Positions 48,218 through 61,372 of a stretch of DNA of 64,000 nt are shown here, in pieces. A model generated the notes under the pieces. It worked only from the letters and a program-made list of their open reading frames with translations. It did not search any database and had not been told where the DNA came from. The stretch comes from Nannobrachium achirus (taxonomy: Eukaryota; Chordata; Actinopteri; Myctophiformes; Myctophidae), in contig OY997657.1 in the NCBI GenBank assembly GCA_963921795.1, positions 25,971,581 through 26,035,580 of the forward strand, written 5' to 3'. Position numbers and translations under genes: made by a program. Each line of letters begins with the position of its first letter. Position 1 is the first letter of the stretch.

Positions 48218-48747
48218 TTAACCCATTTAGGCCTAGAATTATTGACTGCTTTAACCAGTGAAAAATAGCAGATATACAAGCTTGTAGATCTGCTATTTTT
48301 GAAAAAGTCGTGAAAATGAAGTGCAAATCTTTGAATATATGTATTTTTCAAGCGAACGTTTGTAACTCAAATTTTGCCTCTGGGGGGTCCCTGGAACTAA
48401 ATATTTTGAGTTGGGGGTCCATGGCCAAATAGATGTCATTTTGGGGGTCCTTCTTATGAAAAAGTTTGAGAACCACTGACATAGTAGTCTCTCAAGAACA
48501 GACTAACTGAGATCCATTTAAGTGAAAAGGACCTTTTCTTTGACGATGGCTAGCCAGATTGCTGACATAGAAACATAGTTTTTTTCAAAAAACCTTGGAA
48601 GGATTCAAAAGACACTTATAAAATCGGGTCAAAATTCAAATTTTCACGATTTTTCAAAAATAGCAGATCTACAAGCTCGCAGCGCGGCACTCGGTGCCAC
48701 GCTGTGAGCTTGTATATCTGCTATTTTTCAATAGATAAAGCATAAAA
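48218..48747 (+). mobile_element. TTAA-type element carrying the two-module core, copy 1
   Basis: The left boundary is TTAA (48218-48221) followed by CCCATTTAGGCCTAGAATTA. The core has a collapsed first module (48260-48301, joined at AAGCTT) and a full second module (48655-48729). It also contains the reversed family A interior (GGGGGTCC motifs, TTTGAGAACCACTGACATAG). The right terminus is lost. Confidence 0.82.
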
Positions 48748-48916
48748 TAATGATACACAATACTGTGTACCCGTTCTGAATAGATTAATACCGTTTGCCT
48801 CCGTCCAAATTGAACATGGAGCAAGGAATGAGTAATGTCATTCTCATAATTTAGTTATAACACTCTGTAACCTATAGAGACCACGGATGCATGCTGGGTT
48901 CATGCCGGGTCCTACA

Positions 48917-49272
48917 AAACACTGGTCCCCAAACACTGGGTCAGGACCCCATTTGTGGGTCGCAGACAGATTTGTATGGGTTCCTTCTGTTTTTTTGTTT
49001 CCTACAATTAGTTTTTTAATTATTAATATTTAAAATATATTAAAAAAAAACAATTAAAAACTAAATTCAATGTTTTTTTCAGTAATTTCATGACGAAATT
49101 CCATGAATTAGAAAACAAATGTTTTAAGTAGTGAAAATAGCCAATCTACAAGCTCACAACGCGTTACTTCATGCTGTGTTGTGAGCTATTTTAACTAGTT
49201 TGGGTCCCAGGCAAATGCCTAATCTCTCTTTTGGGTCTCAAGCTAAGACGTTTGGGAACCACTGCTTCTAAA
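48917..49272. mobile_element. hAT-like remnant (CACTGGTCCCCAAAC)
   Basis: CACTGGTCCCCAAACACTGG on the left and GACGTTTGGGAACCACTG on the right are inverted. The module 49131-49195 has a full left arm but the right arm stops at GTGAGC before AGCTATTTTAACTA. No clean duplication. Confidence 0.7.
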
Positions 49273-50379
49273 AGCCCTGATGGCCCAGTAGCCCAATCAG
49301 ATGGTACTGCTCTAGCAAGCACCATGCACTTCCAGCTTGTAGATCAGCTCTTTTCATCTATTTTTTGCTGAATGTTCACATGGGGTTCATACGTTTAAGC
49401 GTAAAACAGTAAAGATCCGAAGTGTGCTTGACGTCAGGGGAGTCAAAAGGGGGGAAAAGTGGAACTGAGTTACTAGGGCCCATGGTGGAGGGGCCTTAAT
49501 TATGTCATACTTTAGCTATTACCCAGGGGGCAAAGGAAGGTGTGCTGCATTTGCCCCGACATACAAAGTTGTCCACCAGAAATATTATCTATGACCCAGT
49601 AGGATCACAACCTATATGGACAACCCGGTCAATTTGTACAACAAAGTCCAATATGGCCGCCTTTAGTTTTAATGGGGGTGTGAATAGGGCAAAATTTTAA
49701 ACTGAGGGATATTTCCACGAAACTTCACAGGTTGATCAATGGTATACATATGAACATTTTTTGTATTGCAAGTTTCCATGAAATCCAATATGGCCGCCAC
49801 AATATGGCCGCCATAATGTAAGGACCCAGAAAATAGGTTTTGCCTCTAACTTCTGAAACAAATGTGCTAGAAACGCAAACTTGGTGTCTATTTCATGGTG
49901 TCTGACCATGGGAGACTCAATGGAATAGCAAATGTTATTATTGGGTGTGTCTGGACCTTTATTGTGCATATTTGCAAGATGGTGGACTCCCAAAATAGAG
50001 CTTTAACATAATTTCTACCATGATTGTTGACTGCTTTTGCAAATACAAGCAATATGAATCTTATACCTGTATTATTCTTGAGTTTGCATGTTGTCAAAAT
50101 GGCTGTAAACGAGATATTATATTTCCTGTCCGATTCTACTGTATGTAGTTGTAGCAATGACTTCAGATAAAATCAGAGACCAAAACAATGTATCTTAGAA
50201 ATTATTATTTAATTTAAAAAAAAAGAAAAAAAGAGAGAGATTATCTCAATGAAATGAATGCAACTGCCTTTTTGGGTCTTTCACACATAGACATGCACAT
50301 GCTTTCCAACAACTTCAGCTTCAGGGAAATTATAATGAACACATGATTAAAACAGGCTGCATTATAATGCAAATAATTG

Positions 50380-50995
50380 CTAGTCACTATCACTGTCATG
50401 TGTACCTATCCTGCTGCATCTTGTCTCCAGTCCTTGGCAACGACACCCCAAGTAGCATGCAATTCCCTTCTTCGCACATGAACAGTTTTTCTGGCAGCCT
50501 TTGATACAGCTACATGATATTGCCTTGTCCATTGATATAGGCCAGGCTGGCTCTGTAGATGGACAGGGGACTGCCTTCCCATCACTGAGAGACCATCCAT
50601 ATTCAGTGAAGCAAGGGATGTCTGGCTTCGCGATGTGTGCAGTTTTATGTATTATGGCTGCTAGAGCAGCTCTTTTCAGGTGCAGGCCAAAGGCATTTTC
50701 TGTAGGTGGCAGCAGCTTCAACAGGGTTGATCGGTTATTTAGGAACTTGTACACTCTCAGCTTTGCCAGGTCAAAGTCCTCCGAATGGTCAGCTTTTGAT
50801 GCATATACAGCTATTGTGAGGTCTCTAGCCTGATTCTTGACATCCTCTGAGAGGGAATAAGAGGAATTTTCACCAAACTCCTGAAGTGCAGGGAGATCTA
50901 GACCCATGCTGGTCTTGAACCATGCCTTCTTTCCAGTGAAAAAGGGATAGCTGGTGGTATCTCTGCCACTCAGGCTGTGAATAAAGGGCAGGGCA
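50380..50995 (-). pseudogene. Inverted duplicate of transposon gene 3' half (CXC domain)
   Basis: On the minus strand this encodes about 200 residues identical to the C-terminal part of the plus-strand copy at 51773-52387, from ALPFIHSLSGRDTTS to the final THDSDSD. Homology stops abruptly at 50995. The extra 17 residues predicted upstream (to Met at 51042) come from the opposite strand of the spacer and are not part of the original protein. The C-terminal CXC domain is intact. Lacking the nuclease part, this copy can only yield antisense or truncated RNA. Confidence 0.85.
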
Positions 50996-50996
50996 G

Positions 50997-51412
50997 TGGA
51001 CCCAGTCTTAAGACAGCTGAGCAGGAACACAGGTATGTCCATTCAAAACCTGCAAAAGAATATGAAGTCTCTGCACAATATACAGCTCCTGATCCTCAAG
51101 AGTGTTTTGCTGTCTCTGAAAACAAAGCAAACCTTCTAAGATTCCTCTGTGAAGAATGGTGTCAAAATGAGACACTTAAGTCTGCTCTTGGTACAACCCA
51201 TCTTTACCTGAGTGGAGGATTTAAAGAAGAGACAAGGAGTGTGGTGATCAAGGAGGGGGGTGTTGTTGATGTCCCTGTCCCTGCACTAGAGTCAACACAA
51301 CAGGAGGCCGACACAAGGGTAATTCTACACACCATCTACAGTGTCCAGGCTCACAAAGTTGACAGAGTTGTCATCCATGCTAATGACACAGACATCATCA
51401 TCATGTGCCTAT
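50997..51412 (+). pseudogene. Transposon gene, XPG/PIN-like nuclease region (5' part, truncated)
   Basis: An open frame that ends in a stop contributed by an inserted MITE. Its last 45 residues have the form QQEADTRVILHT... followed by VVIHANDTDIIIMC. The acidic EAD (residues 110-112 counted from Met at 50977) and DTD (137-139) resemble the two acidic blocks of the XPG/FEN-1 and PIN-like nuclease fold. Sequence before 50996 belongs to the duplicated arm, so the true N-terminus of the protein is missing. Its continuation is at 51658 on the same strand. Function in the parent element was probably DNA cleavage or processing (inference). Confidence 0.7.
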
Positions 51413-51659
51413 GGGGCTTTTAAGCCGTGACATCATTTTGTAGGCAGAGGAGAACTCTGCCCCCAGAGCATTTTCTGCCCCTGGCTATTTCAACAGATCC
51501 GAGACAAAAATAACGACTAAAGTATAATTCTAACACTTTCCTTTCAACAACAAAGAGAAGAAAAATTTGTAAATAGTAAAAACAGTAAAAAGATTCACGG
51601 AAACTGGGGGCAGAAATTCTCCTCTGCCTACAAAATGATGTCATACTTAACAGCCCCAT
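51411..51659. mobile_element. 245-bp MITE interrupting the transposon gene
   Basis: The element 51413-51657 begins GGGGCTTTTAAGCCGTGACA and ends TGTCATACTTAACAGCCCC. Inverted similarity extends over about 45 bases, including ATCATTTTGTAGGCAGAGGA. Removing it with a 2-bp AT duplication joins the two parts of the gene in frame (MCL then YHAATHLLG), good evidence that it is a late insertion. Its third codon is a stop in the gene frame. Superfamily not assigned. Confidence 0.85.
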
Positions 51660-52387
51660 ATCATGCTGCCACCCACCTCCTAGGCCTTCCAGAGCTGTGG
51701 GTGAGAACAGAGCAGGATGCATATCTTCCTATCCATCACATGGTCTCAGCCCTTGGACTCGCACAGTTTCGTGCCCTGCCCTTTATTCACAGCCTGAGTG
51801 GCAGAGATACCACCAGCTATCCCTTTTTCACTGGAAAGAAGGCATGGTTCAAGACCAGCATGGGTCTAGATCTCCCTGCACTTCAGGAGTTTGGTGAAAA
51901 TTCCTCTTATTCCCTCTCAGAGGATGTCAAGAATCAGGCTAGAGACCTCACAATAGCTGTATATGCATCAAAAGCTGACCATTCGGAGGACTTTGACCTG
52001 GCAAAGCTGAGAGTGTACAAGTTCCTAAATAACCGATCAACCCTGTTGAAGCTGCTGCCACCTACAGAAAATGCCTTTGGCCTGCACCTGAAAAGAGCTG
52101 CACTAGCAGCCATAATACATAAAACTGCACACATCGCGAAGCCAGACATCCCTTGCTTCACTGAATATGGATGGTCTCTCAGTGATGGGAAGGCAGTCCC
52201 CTGTCCATCTACAGAGCCAGCCTGGCCTATATCAATGGACAAGGCAATATCATGTAGCTGTATCAAAGGCTGCCAGAAAAACTGTTCATGTGCGAAGAAG
52301 GGAATTGCATGCTACTTGGGGTGTCGTTGCCAAGGACTGGAGACAAGATGCAGCAGGATAGGTACACATGACAGTGATAGTGACTAG
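51658..52387 (+). pseudogene. Transposon gene, C-terminal region with CXC (TSO1/tesmin-like) domain
   Basis: Continues the nuclease part after the MITE. A 250-codon frame from 51635 includes MITE-derived residues 1-8 only. SLSGRDTTSYPFFTGKK (about residues 53-69) is a motif shared by a family of uncharacterised proteins in fish and cnidarian genomes, downstream of the XPG/PIN-like region. The end has nine cysteines in CXC-domain spacing (C207, C209, C213, C217, C219, C226, C230, C232, C239), a zinc-binding DNA-contact module in TSO1, tesmin and MSL2. A stop follows THDSDSD. The ATG at 51635 lies inside the MITE, so no authentic start exists. Family assignment is from motif recall and is not certain. 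Confidence 0.78.
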
Positions 52388-53652
52388 CAATTATTTGCAT
52401 TATAATGCAGCCTGTTTTAATCATGTGTTCATTATAATTTCCCTGAAGCTGAAGTTGTTGGAAAGCATGTGCATGTCTATGTGTGAAAGACCCAAAAAGG
52501 CAGTTGCATTCATTTCATTGAGATAATCTCTCTCTTTTTTTCTTTTTTTTTTAAATTAAATAATAATTTCTAAGATACATTGTTTTGGTCTCTGATTTTA
52601 TCTGAAGTCATTGCTACAACTACATACAGTAGAATCGGACAGGAAATATAATATCTCGTTTACAGCCATTTTGACAACATGCAAACTCAAGAATAATACA
52701 GGTATAAGTCCCTTCTGTGCCATAAATCTTAGCAAATGGATTCATATTGCTTGTATTAGCAAAAGCAGTCAACAATCATGGTAGAAATTATGTTAAAGCT
52801 CTATTTTGGGAGTCCAACATCTTGCAAATATGCACAATAAAGGTCCAGACTCACCCAATAATAAAATTTGCTATTCCATTGAGTCTCCCATGGTCAGACA
52901 CCATGAAATAGACACCAAGTTTGCGTTTCTAGCTCATCTGGTTCAGAAGTTAGAGGCAAAACCTATTTTCTGGGTCCTTACATTATGGCGGCCATATTGT
53001 GGCGGCCATATTGGATTTCATGGAAACTTGCAATACAAAAAATGTTCATATGTATACCATTGATCAACCTGTGAAGTTTCGTGGAAATATCCCTCAGTTT
53101 AAAATTTTGCCCTATTCACACCCCCATTAAAACTAAAGGCGGCCATATTGGACTTTGTTGTACAAATTGACCGGGTTGTCCATATAGGTTGTGATCCTAC
53201 TGGGTCATAGATAATATTTCTGGTGGACAACTTTGTATGTCGGGGCAAATGCAGGTTTCCTAAAAAAAAGGCTGGTTTGCCCCCTGGGTATATTGAAAAA
53301 TAGCAGATATACAAGCTCACAGAACTTTTGGAACTCAGATTTTGCTTCTGGGGGGTCCCTGGAACGAAATATTTTGAGATGGGGGTCCGTGCCTAAATAC
53401 ATATCATTTTGGGGGTCCTTCACATGAAGAAGTTTGAGCACCACTGACATAGAAACATAGGTTTTTCAAAAAACCTTAGAAGGATATGAAATATTCAAGG
53501 ACTTGCACAAATGTCAAGATTTTACAAAAATAGCAGATCTACAAGCTCGCAGCGCGGCACTCGGTGCCGCGCTGTGAGCATGTAGATCTGCTATTTCTCA
53601 ATAGTTAAAGTACCCAGGGCCCAGGATTTGGTGCGACACCCCTGCTTGACGT

Positions 53653-55164
53653 GTAAGACATCAAGTTCACAGAGCCAATCCCTGCGTGCGCCGATGATCT
53701 CACTGACCCCCTGTGCTGAAGGAGAAAGAGAGAAAGAGAGCGCTTTGAGGTGATGACTTCTCCACTCACTTAAGGGAACTTTGACTTATGAGGTGCACCG
53801 CATTTAGCCAGGCTAATGCAAGTGAGGGCTCTGCCATTAACCTCGGTAAGAGAGGCAGGCCCAGGAAGTATGATGCATTCAGATTGGCAGAGGACAATAT
53901 TTCACCATGACAGGCATTACCAATGAATAATTAAGTGTTTAATATAATGATCTTGAATGAGAGAGAGAGAGAGACAGAAAGAAAGAGGGGGAGAGAGAGA
54001 GGGAGAGAGAGAGAGAGAGAGAGTGAGAGAGGGAAAGAAAGATAGAGGCAGAGACAGAGAGAGGAGAAAATGATAATTCTACAATTCATTGCCCTTAAAC
54101 CCTATCCGGCATTATTACCCGGCGGCATTGCATGGGGGAGTGAGGGCTTTTGTTGAAACAAATAGGTTTTTGATGGCTCCGCCAGAGTAGTAACGGTTAT
54201 TAGGTTTGAGAACTCTTTCATGATGGAAGTGGTATCCTGCAGAGCAGAGATCATGAAATTTTAAGTGGGGAATTTACAGCAGAAAAGACTGCGGGACAGT
54301 GAGTCGGTCGGGGCCATGCCTGGGGACACATGTGTTTTGGTGAGACATAATGCTGGTCTAATGTCACCGCAGATAAATAGTTAACAAGCCAGGGACCGTT
54401 TGCGCTAGTTCGTCTGAAGCACAGTTCACAGGAGAGGGGCTTTCTGAAAGCATTTTGATGCAGCCATTAAGTGACAGTATAGTTCGGAGAGATTGAATTT
54501 ATCGAAGGCCAAATCTTGCTTGACACAAAACCGAGTAGAGTACTGTAGCAGTGCATGCCAGGGAGACTCTTTTGCCAATAATGCAAAACAATAAAAGATT
54601 TTGGAGGAAAACAAAACAAAGCCAGCTGGGACCTTTGGCACTGTTATGATCTATATACAGATGATACTCCACTTAGTGTGCAGCTGTTTGTGGTCTTATT
54701 TCTAACAGGCAGCTCCGGTGCACGATTTAAAGATCACTGACCAGTTGAGTTGAGTTTATTCCCTCTATGTACAGTAAAAAAAAAGAAGAGATGATACAGT
54801 TGGTGGACAAATGTCTCAATCAACACCGTCCTCCAAGATTGAGTTGAGGTTCTACATTTTCAGATTAGCATGTTTCACAGCCCACCCACGCCTCCAAACA
54901 CAGACGTATGTGTCTCCGGCTGCCCAACAGAGAGCTGCTTTAACTCCTCACACTGCTGACCTATGGCATCGTATATATACTGTATGTAGTGCTTGTTGCC
55001 TGTATGACAGATTTCCATGCATATTCATACCTACATATGGCTCACCAGAATGAGGCCTGTCTACTTGCTACAGCCTCTCCCATGTAGAGCGCACGAGGCA
55101 GTTCATTACTGGATCTTCTCAAACCAGTCCAGTCAAACCCTGACGATTTTAAGCCTGTATGTGG
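53653..55164. other. No recognised gene; imperfect GA tract
   Basis: An imperfect GA/GAAA tract spans 53956-54064. The remainder shows no recognised exon, RNA or transposon end. Confidence 0.5.
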
Positions 55165-55165
55165 T

Positions 55166-55166
55166 C

Positions 55167-55194
<28 letters not shown>
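55166..55194. repeat. (TG)n microsatellite
   Basis: About 13 TG units, followed by GCGCGCGCG. Confidence 0.93.
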
Positions 55195-55197
<3 letters not shown>

Positions 55198-55294
55198 GCG
55201 CGCGTGTGCACGCAAGAGCGTGTGTGTGCACATGTGCAGGTGCATGGTTGGTGATGGTGGTCAAACAGGCTTGTGGGTACGGGGGGGTTATGTG

Positions 55295-57497
<2,203 letters not shown>

Positions 57498-57499
<2 letters not shown>

Positions 57500-57584
57500 G
57501 GTTGTGTTGTGTTGTGTTGTGTTGTGTTGGGTCGGGTTTGTGTAGTGTTGTTGTGTTGTGTTGTGTTGTGTTGTGTTGTGTTGC
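57498..57584. repeat. (GTTGT)n pentanucleotide array
   Basis: Two blocks of GTTGT units separated by GGGTCGGGTTTGTGTAG. The only pentanucleotide array in the window. Confidence 0.95.
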
Positions 57585-57659
57585 TAGAGCGATTCCAAGT
57601 GACTGGAGCCAGGATAGAACCATGAGCTGCATGAGAGCAATGACTGGCTTAGTCTACAC

Positions 57660-57870
57660 CACAGATTTTCAAAGTGGGTCCGCCAGGCAGTGACAGGGGG
57701 CCAATTGGGAATGAGGGGAAAGGGATTATTGCTCCAGTTACTTTCAACCTGGCGTCCCTGTTTTGGGCATGTCATTATTGAAAGATATTCAAAAACTTTC
57801 ACAAAAACGAACACAAAAAACCCCTCACAAACTCACAATGTTTTGAGCTTGTATATCTGCCAGTTTATTT
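57660..57870. mobile_element. hAT-like remnant with half module
   Basis: CAGATTTTCAAAGTGGGTCC resembles the ends at 43520 and 44590. A degraded module lies at 57822-57862 (CTCACAAACTCACAATGTTT, then GAGCTTGTATATCTGCC). No right terminus was found. Confidence 0.55.
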
Positions 57871-58209
57871 CTTTGTTTCCCCCAAGCCATATTGCAATAG
57901 GGGACCAAAATCTACAGGTCTATGTAAGGATGGTCATGTGCTGGGCACAGCAAAATAGCCCTGTAATGATGAGATTGTACCTTTTGGCACCGTGCCAAGG
58001 GTAATGTTGTACCATTTTAATCCAAGAGTAGCTGTAAAGTAAAGAGCCAGGGGAGCGAGCTAACATAACTTTGGTTAATAATACGTTAGCACTTTACCGT
58101 ACACGTTGGATTACATTCTAACAACAATCTAGAGCGGGTGCTCCAGGTGTTAAGTGATATTGGCAGTGAAACGAATGCAAATGAAAGAGCCCGGTGAGCC
58201 AACTGGGAT

Positions 58210-58756
58210 TTAACCCTCAAGTACCGGGAACGTGCCCGAGTCGCGTTAGATCTTAACCACTCTAACCATTATATTTATGCTTTAACTATTGAAAAATAGC
58301 AGATATACAAGCTCACAGCGCGGCACCGAGTGCCGCGCTGCGAGCTTGTAGATCTGCTATTATTCAAGCTGCGAGCTTGTAGATCTGCCATTATTTACGT
58401 GAAAATGTGTGCAAGTCTTTGAACATCTTCGAACCGATCCTTGACCCGACTTCTAAATCCTTCCTCTAAGTGGTTCTCAAACTTTTTCATCTCTAAGTGG
58501 TTCTCAAACTTTTTCATGTCAAGGACCCCCAAAATTACATTTATTTGGCCGCAGACCCCCCCGAAGCAGAGATTTGAGTGACAAAAGTTTGGTTTGAAAA
58601 ATATATATTGAAAAATGTGCACACATTTTCAAGATTTTTCAAAAATAGCAGATCTACAAGATCACAGCGTGGCACTCGGTGCCGCGCTGTGAGCTTGTAT
58701 AGCTGCTATTTTTCAATAGCTAAAGCATTACATAATTCTAGGCCTGAATCGGTTAA
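58210..58756 (+). mobile_element. TTAA-type element carrying the two-module core, copy 2
   Basis: The element 58214-58752 is flanked by TTAA (58210-58213, 58753-58756). The left end CCCTCAAGTACCGGGAACGT differs from the right end, which is related to CTAGGCCTAAATGGG. Modules are at 58291-58365 and 58640-58714. Two local tandem duplications are visible: a CTGCGAGCTTGTAGATCTGC piece repeated at 58369, and a TCTAAGTGGTTCTCAAACTT segment repeated at 58466-58519. Confidence 0.85.
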
Positions 58757-59221
58757 ACACACTGTATATATCACCTCCTGCCAAACATTATAGGGTTATA
58801 ACTAACTCTGTTCGGCCGCTCTCATTTTGAATTATTTGACCATTGTAGCCAAGCGATCAAGAGTGCACGGCGCTCAGGTGAAAAGCGATGACTGGGAGCG
58901 CTAAAGGTGAGCGACTACGTTCGAATTATATAGATTCATCCTTATATAAAACACCCTCGTAAAGCTCACCTTTATATTACCCCGTACCTTTACTCTTAAC
59001 GAGATCCATCTAATTTTTTTGCATTACTTCTTAATGCATAAATGGAAAGCGCCATTAGGGTTTCTTTTCATGCTCTTAACATATTAACCGGCATTACAGT
59101 GAATGTGGGGGGGAAATTGTATCCAGCGGAGTCAGTGACACCTGACCTATTGAAAATTTTACAGTGTGCTTATACCTTCATTTATCTACGCAATGTGCCC
59201 ATGAATATTTAAGGCTGACAA
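58757..59221. other. No recognised feature
   Basis: Nothing recognised between the two TTAA elements. Confidence 0.45.
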
Positions 59222-59824
59222 TTAAACCCATTTAGGCCTGAACACATTATGACGCAATATTTTATGCTTTAAATATAAAAAAATAGCAGATATACAAGCT
59301 CACAGCGCGGCACCGAGTGCCGCGCTGCGAGCTTGCAGATCTGCTATTTTTGAAAAATCATGAACATTTGAATTTTTACCCGATTCTATAAGTGTCTTTT
59401 GAATCCTTCTAAGGTTTTTTTGAAAAACCTATGTTTCAATGTCAGCAATCTGTCCAGCCATCGTCAAAGAAAAGGTCCTTTTCACTTAACTGGAGCTCAG
59501 TTAGTCTGTTCCTGAGAGACTACTATGTCAGTGGTTCTCAAACCTTTTCATGTCAAGGACCCCCAAAATGATATTTATTTGGCCACGGACCCCCATTTCA
59601 AAATATCTAGTTCCATGGACCACCCCCAGAAGCAAAATTTGAGTTACAAACGTTCGCTTTGAAAATACATATATTCAAAGATTTGCACACATTTTCACGA
59701 CTTTTTCAAAAATAGCAGATCTACAAGCTCGCAGCGCGGCACTCGGTGCCGCGCTGTGAGCTTGTATATCTGCTATTTTTCACTGGTTAAAGCAGTCAAT
59801 AATTCTAGGCCCTAAATGGGTTAA
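59222..59824 (+). mobile_element. TTAA-type element carrying the two-module core, copy 3, most complete
   Basis: The element 59226-59820 has inverted ends ACCCATTTAGGCCTG and CTAGGCCCTAAATGGG and TTAA on both sides. Modules at 59279-59352 and 59707-59781 are reverse complements, with tips CACCGAGTG and CACTCGGTG. The interior matches family A hAT copies over GTCAGTGGTTCTCAAACCTT, GTCAAGGACCCCCAAAATGA and TAGTTCCATGGACC. Confidence 0.9.
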
Positions 59825-59905
59825 ACCGTGGCTGACCTACAGCATTGGATGGAGCTGGACCAATAGTGATGCTGTCATATAGTCATGCAACATGCACACA
59901 GTGTG

Positions 59906-59907
<2 letters not shown>

Positions 59908-59983
<76 letters not shown>
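59908..59983. repeat. (CA)n microsatellite
   Basis: About 37 CA units. Confidence 0.96.
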
Positions 59984-59986
<3 letters not shown>

Positions 59987-60883
59987 AATCATCAGGCAAC
60001 TCGCACGCACGCACACAAACACATACATCACAATGTCACACGGTCACGCTGACATGGCCCCATGCGTGACAGGCACGTCACATTATGTGTCATGTTTATG
60101 GGGGCATCAACAGAGCTGGTTTGTGTTTTTTGTATGTAAATGTCTGGGCAGGTTCAAAGTTAATGCATGTCAGTATCCAGGTTCACCTTGGCTCGGTGAT
60201 GCAGTGCAGAAAGTCGTGTCTATGGTCAGGTTGTAGCGTATAAGCTACACGTCCAAGTAACACGGACAGAAAACTGTAAGAGCATGTTTCATAAAAGCAA
60301 TAATTCTATGTGTTAAAGCCACTTTTAGTTTGCAGCGCCAAATGGCAAAACTGCTATGCTTACAACTTGTAATAAGAAAATATTAGCATATGCAATATTT
60401 ACATATATTAGCATCTATATGAAAACAACAAAATTAGAATATAGATGTATAAATAAAACAGAAATACCAAACCATGCATAACTGGTAGAACAACGGGTTA
60501 TGATTTCTCTATTAAAGAAAAAAAGTAAGTTTAGCAAAACATGCAATTATTGTATGCATAAAAGCGAGTCTTATGTAGTAAGGACTATTCAAAATGACAC
60601 ATCTCAACATTTCTTATGTATGGAGTTCAACCAACGCCACTCTGCTGTCAAACGCTCATGCTATATTTGATGTGATCCCACACTAACCGCACGCCATATT
60701 TCCTGACAGATATACGCGACCCATAAGTAATAGGCATTACCTTACGCGAGATTGACTAGGCTGATTTAAGACATCTGGGTGGAACGCATCCATGCTGTCA
60801 CCTTATTTTCATCTCTAACCTTGTATTGGTGCATTCATCCCCTAGAAATGGATTATACTAGCATTCCCGCCGTTTTTAATGAT
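59984..60883. other. No recognised feature
   Basis: AT-rich and repeat-poor. Confidence 0.45.
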
Positions 60884-61372
60884 TTAACTCTCAAATACCT
60901 GGAACGCGCCCGAGTCGCGTTATATTTTAACCACTTTAACCATTATTTTATGCTTTAACTTTAGAAAAATAGCAGATATATAGATCTGCTATTTTTGAAA
61001 AATCGTGAAAATGAGTGCAAGTCTTTGAATATCTTTGACCCGATCTTTGACCCGACTTCTAAATCCTTCCTCTAAATCATGCTGTTCTCAAACCTTTTCA
61101 TGTCAAGGACCCCCAAAATTACAGGTATTTGGCCACGGACCCCCATCTCAAAATATGTTGTTCCAGGGACCACCCAGAAGCAAATATTTGATTTACAAAT
61201 GTTTGCTTTTAAATAGATAATACTCAAAGACTTGCAAAGAAAAATCATGATTTTTCAAAAATAGCTGATCTACAAGCTTGCAGCGCAGCACTTGGTGCCG
61301 CGCTGCGAGCTTGTATATCTGCTATTTTTCAATTGTTAAAGCGGTCAATAATCCTCGGCCTAAATGGGTTAA
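60884..61372 (+). mobile_element. TTAA-type element carrying the two-module core, copy 4
   Basis: The element 60888-61368 is flanked by TTAA on both sides. The left end CTCTCAAATACCTGGAACGC matches the 58214 copy. The first module has collapsed to AAAAATAGCAGATATATAGA plus TCTGCTATTTTT (60964-60997). The second (61256-61330) is full length with scattered substitutions. Confidence 0.87.

Larger units (their letters stand above)
49517..53293. mobile_element. 3.77-kb inverted-arm DNA transposon, Academ-like by inference
   Basis: The element 49520-53290 begins TACCCAGGGGGCAAA and ends with the exact complement. It is flanked by TAT on both sides (49517-49519, 53291-53293), a 3-bp duplication confirmed by comparison with uninterrupted host copies (TTAGCTATTGAAAAATAG). 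The two arms, 49520-50995 and 51772-53290, are reverse complements with about 98% identity plus a roughly 30-base deletion in the left arm. The 776-bp spacer holds part of a gene and another MITE. An XPG-like nuclease with a Cys-rich finger and 3-4 bp duplications is what I recall of Academ transposons. No transposase core is present to prove it. Confidence 0.85.
49427..53652 (-). mobile_element. hAT MITE family A, copy 6, split by the inverted-arm transposon
   Basis: Outer boundaries 49435 (CAGGGGAGTCAAAAGG) and 53644 (GCGACACCCCTG) are flanked by perfect CTTGACGT duplications at 49427-49434 and 53645-53652, 4.2 kb apart. Only 49435-49519 and 53291-53644 belong to the hAT copy. Joined, they match other family A copies. 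Half a module remains at 53294-53322 and a full one at 53524-53599. Confidence 0.93.

Noticed and set aside
50977..51042. Codons before 50997 (plus) and before 50995 (minus) as authentic N-termini
   Set aside because: They cross the junction between arm and spacer, so each start belongs to the opposite-strand copy and not to the original protein.
58190..58262. tRNA-like reading of the left end of the TTAA element (GGGTTAAATCCC as B box on the minus strand)
   Set aside because: Similarity begins inside the TTAA element and includes the TTAA site itself, and the copy at 60884 lacks the outer part. Judged coincidental.
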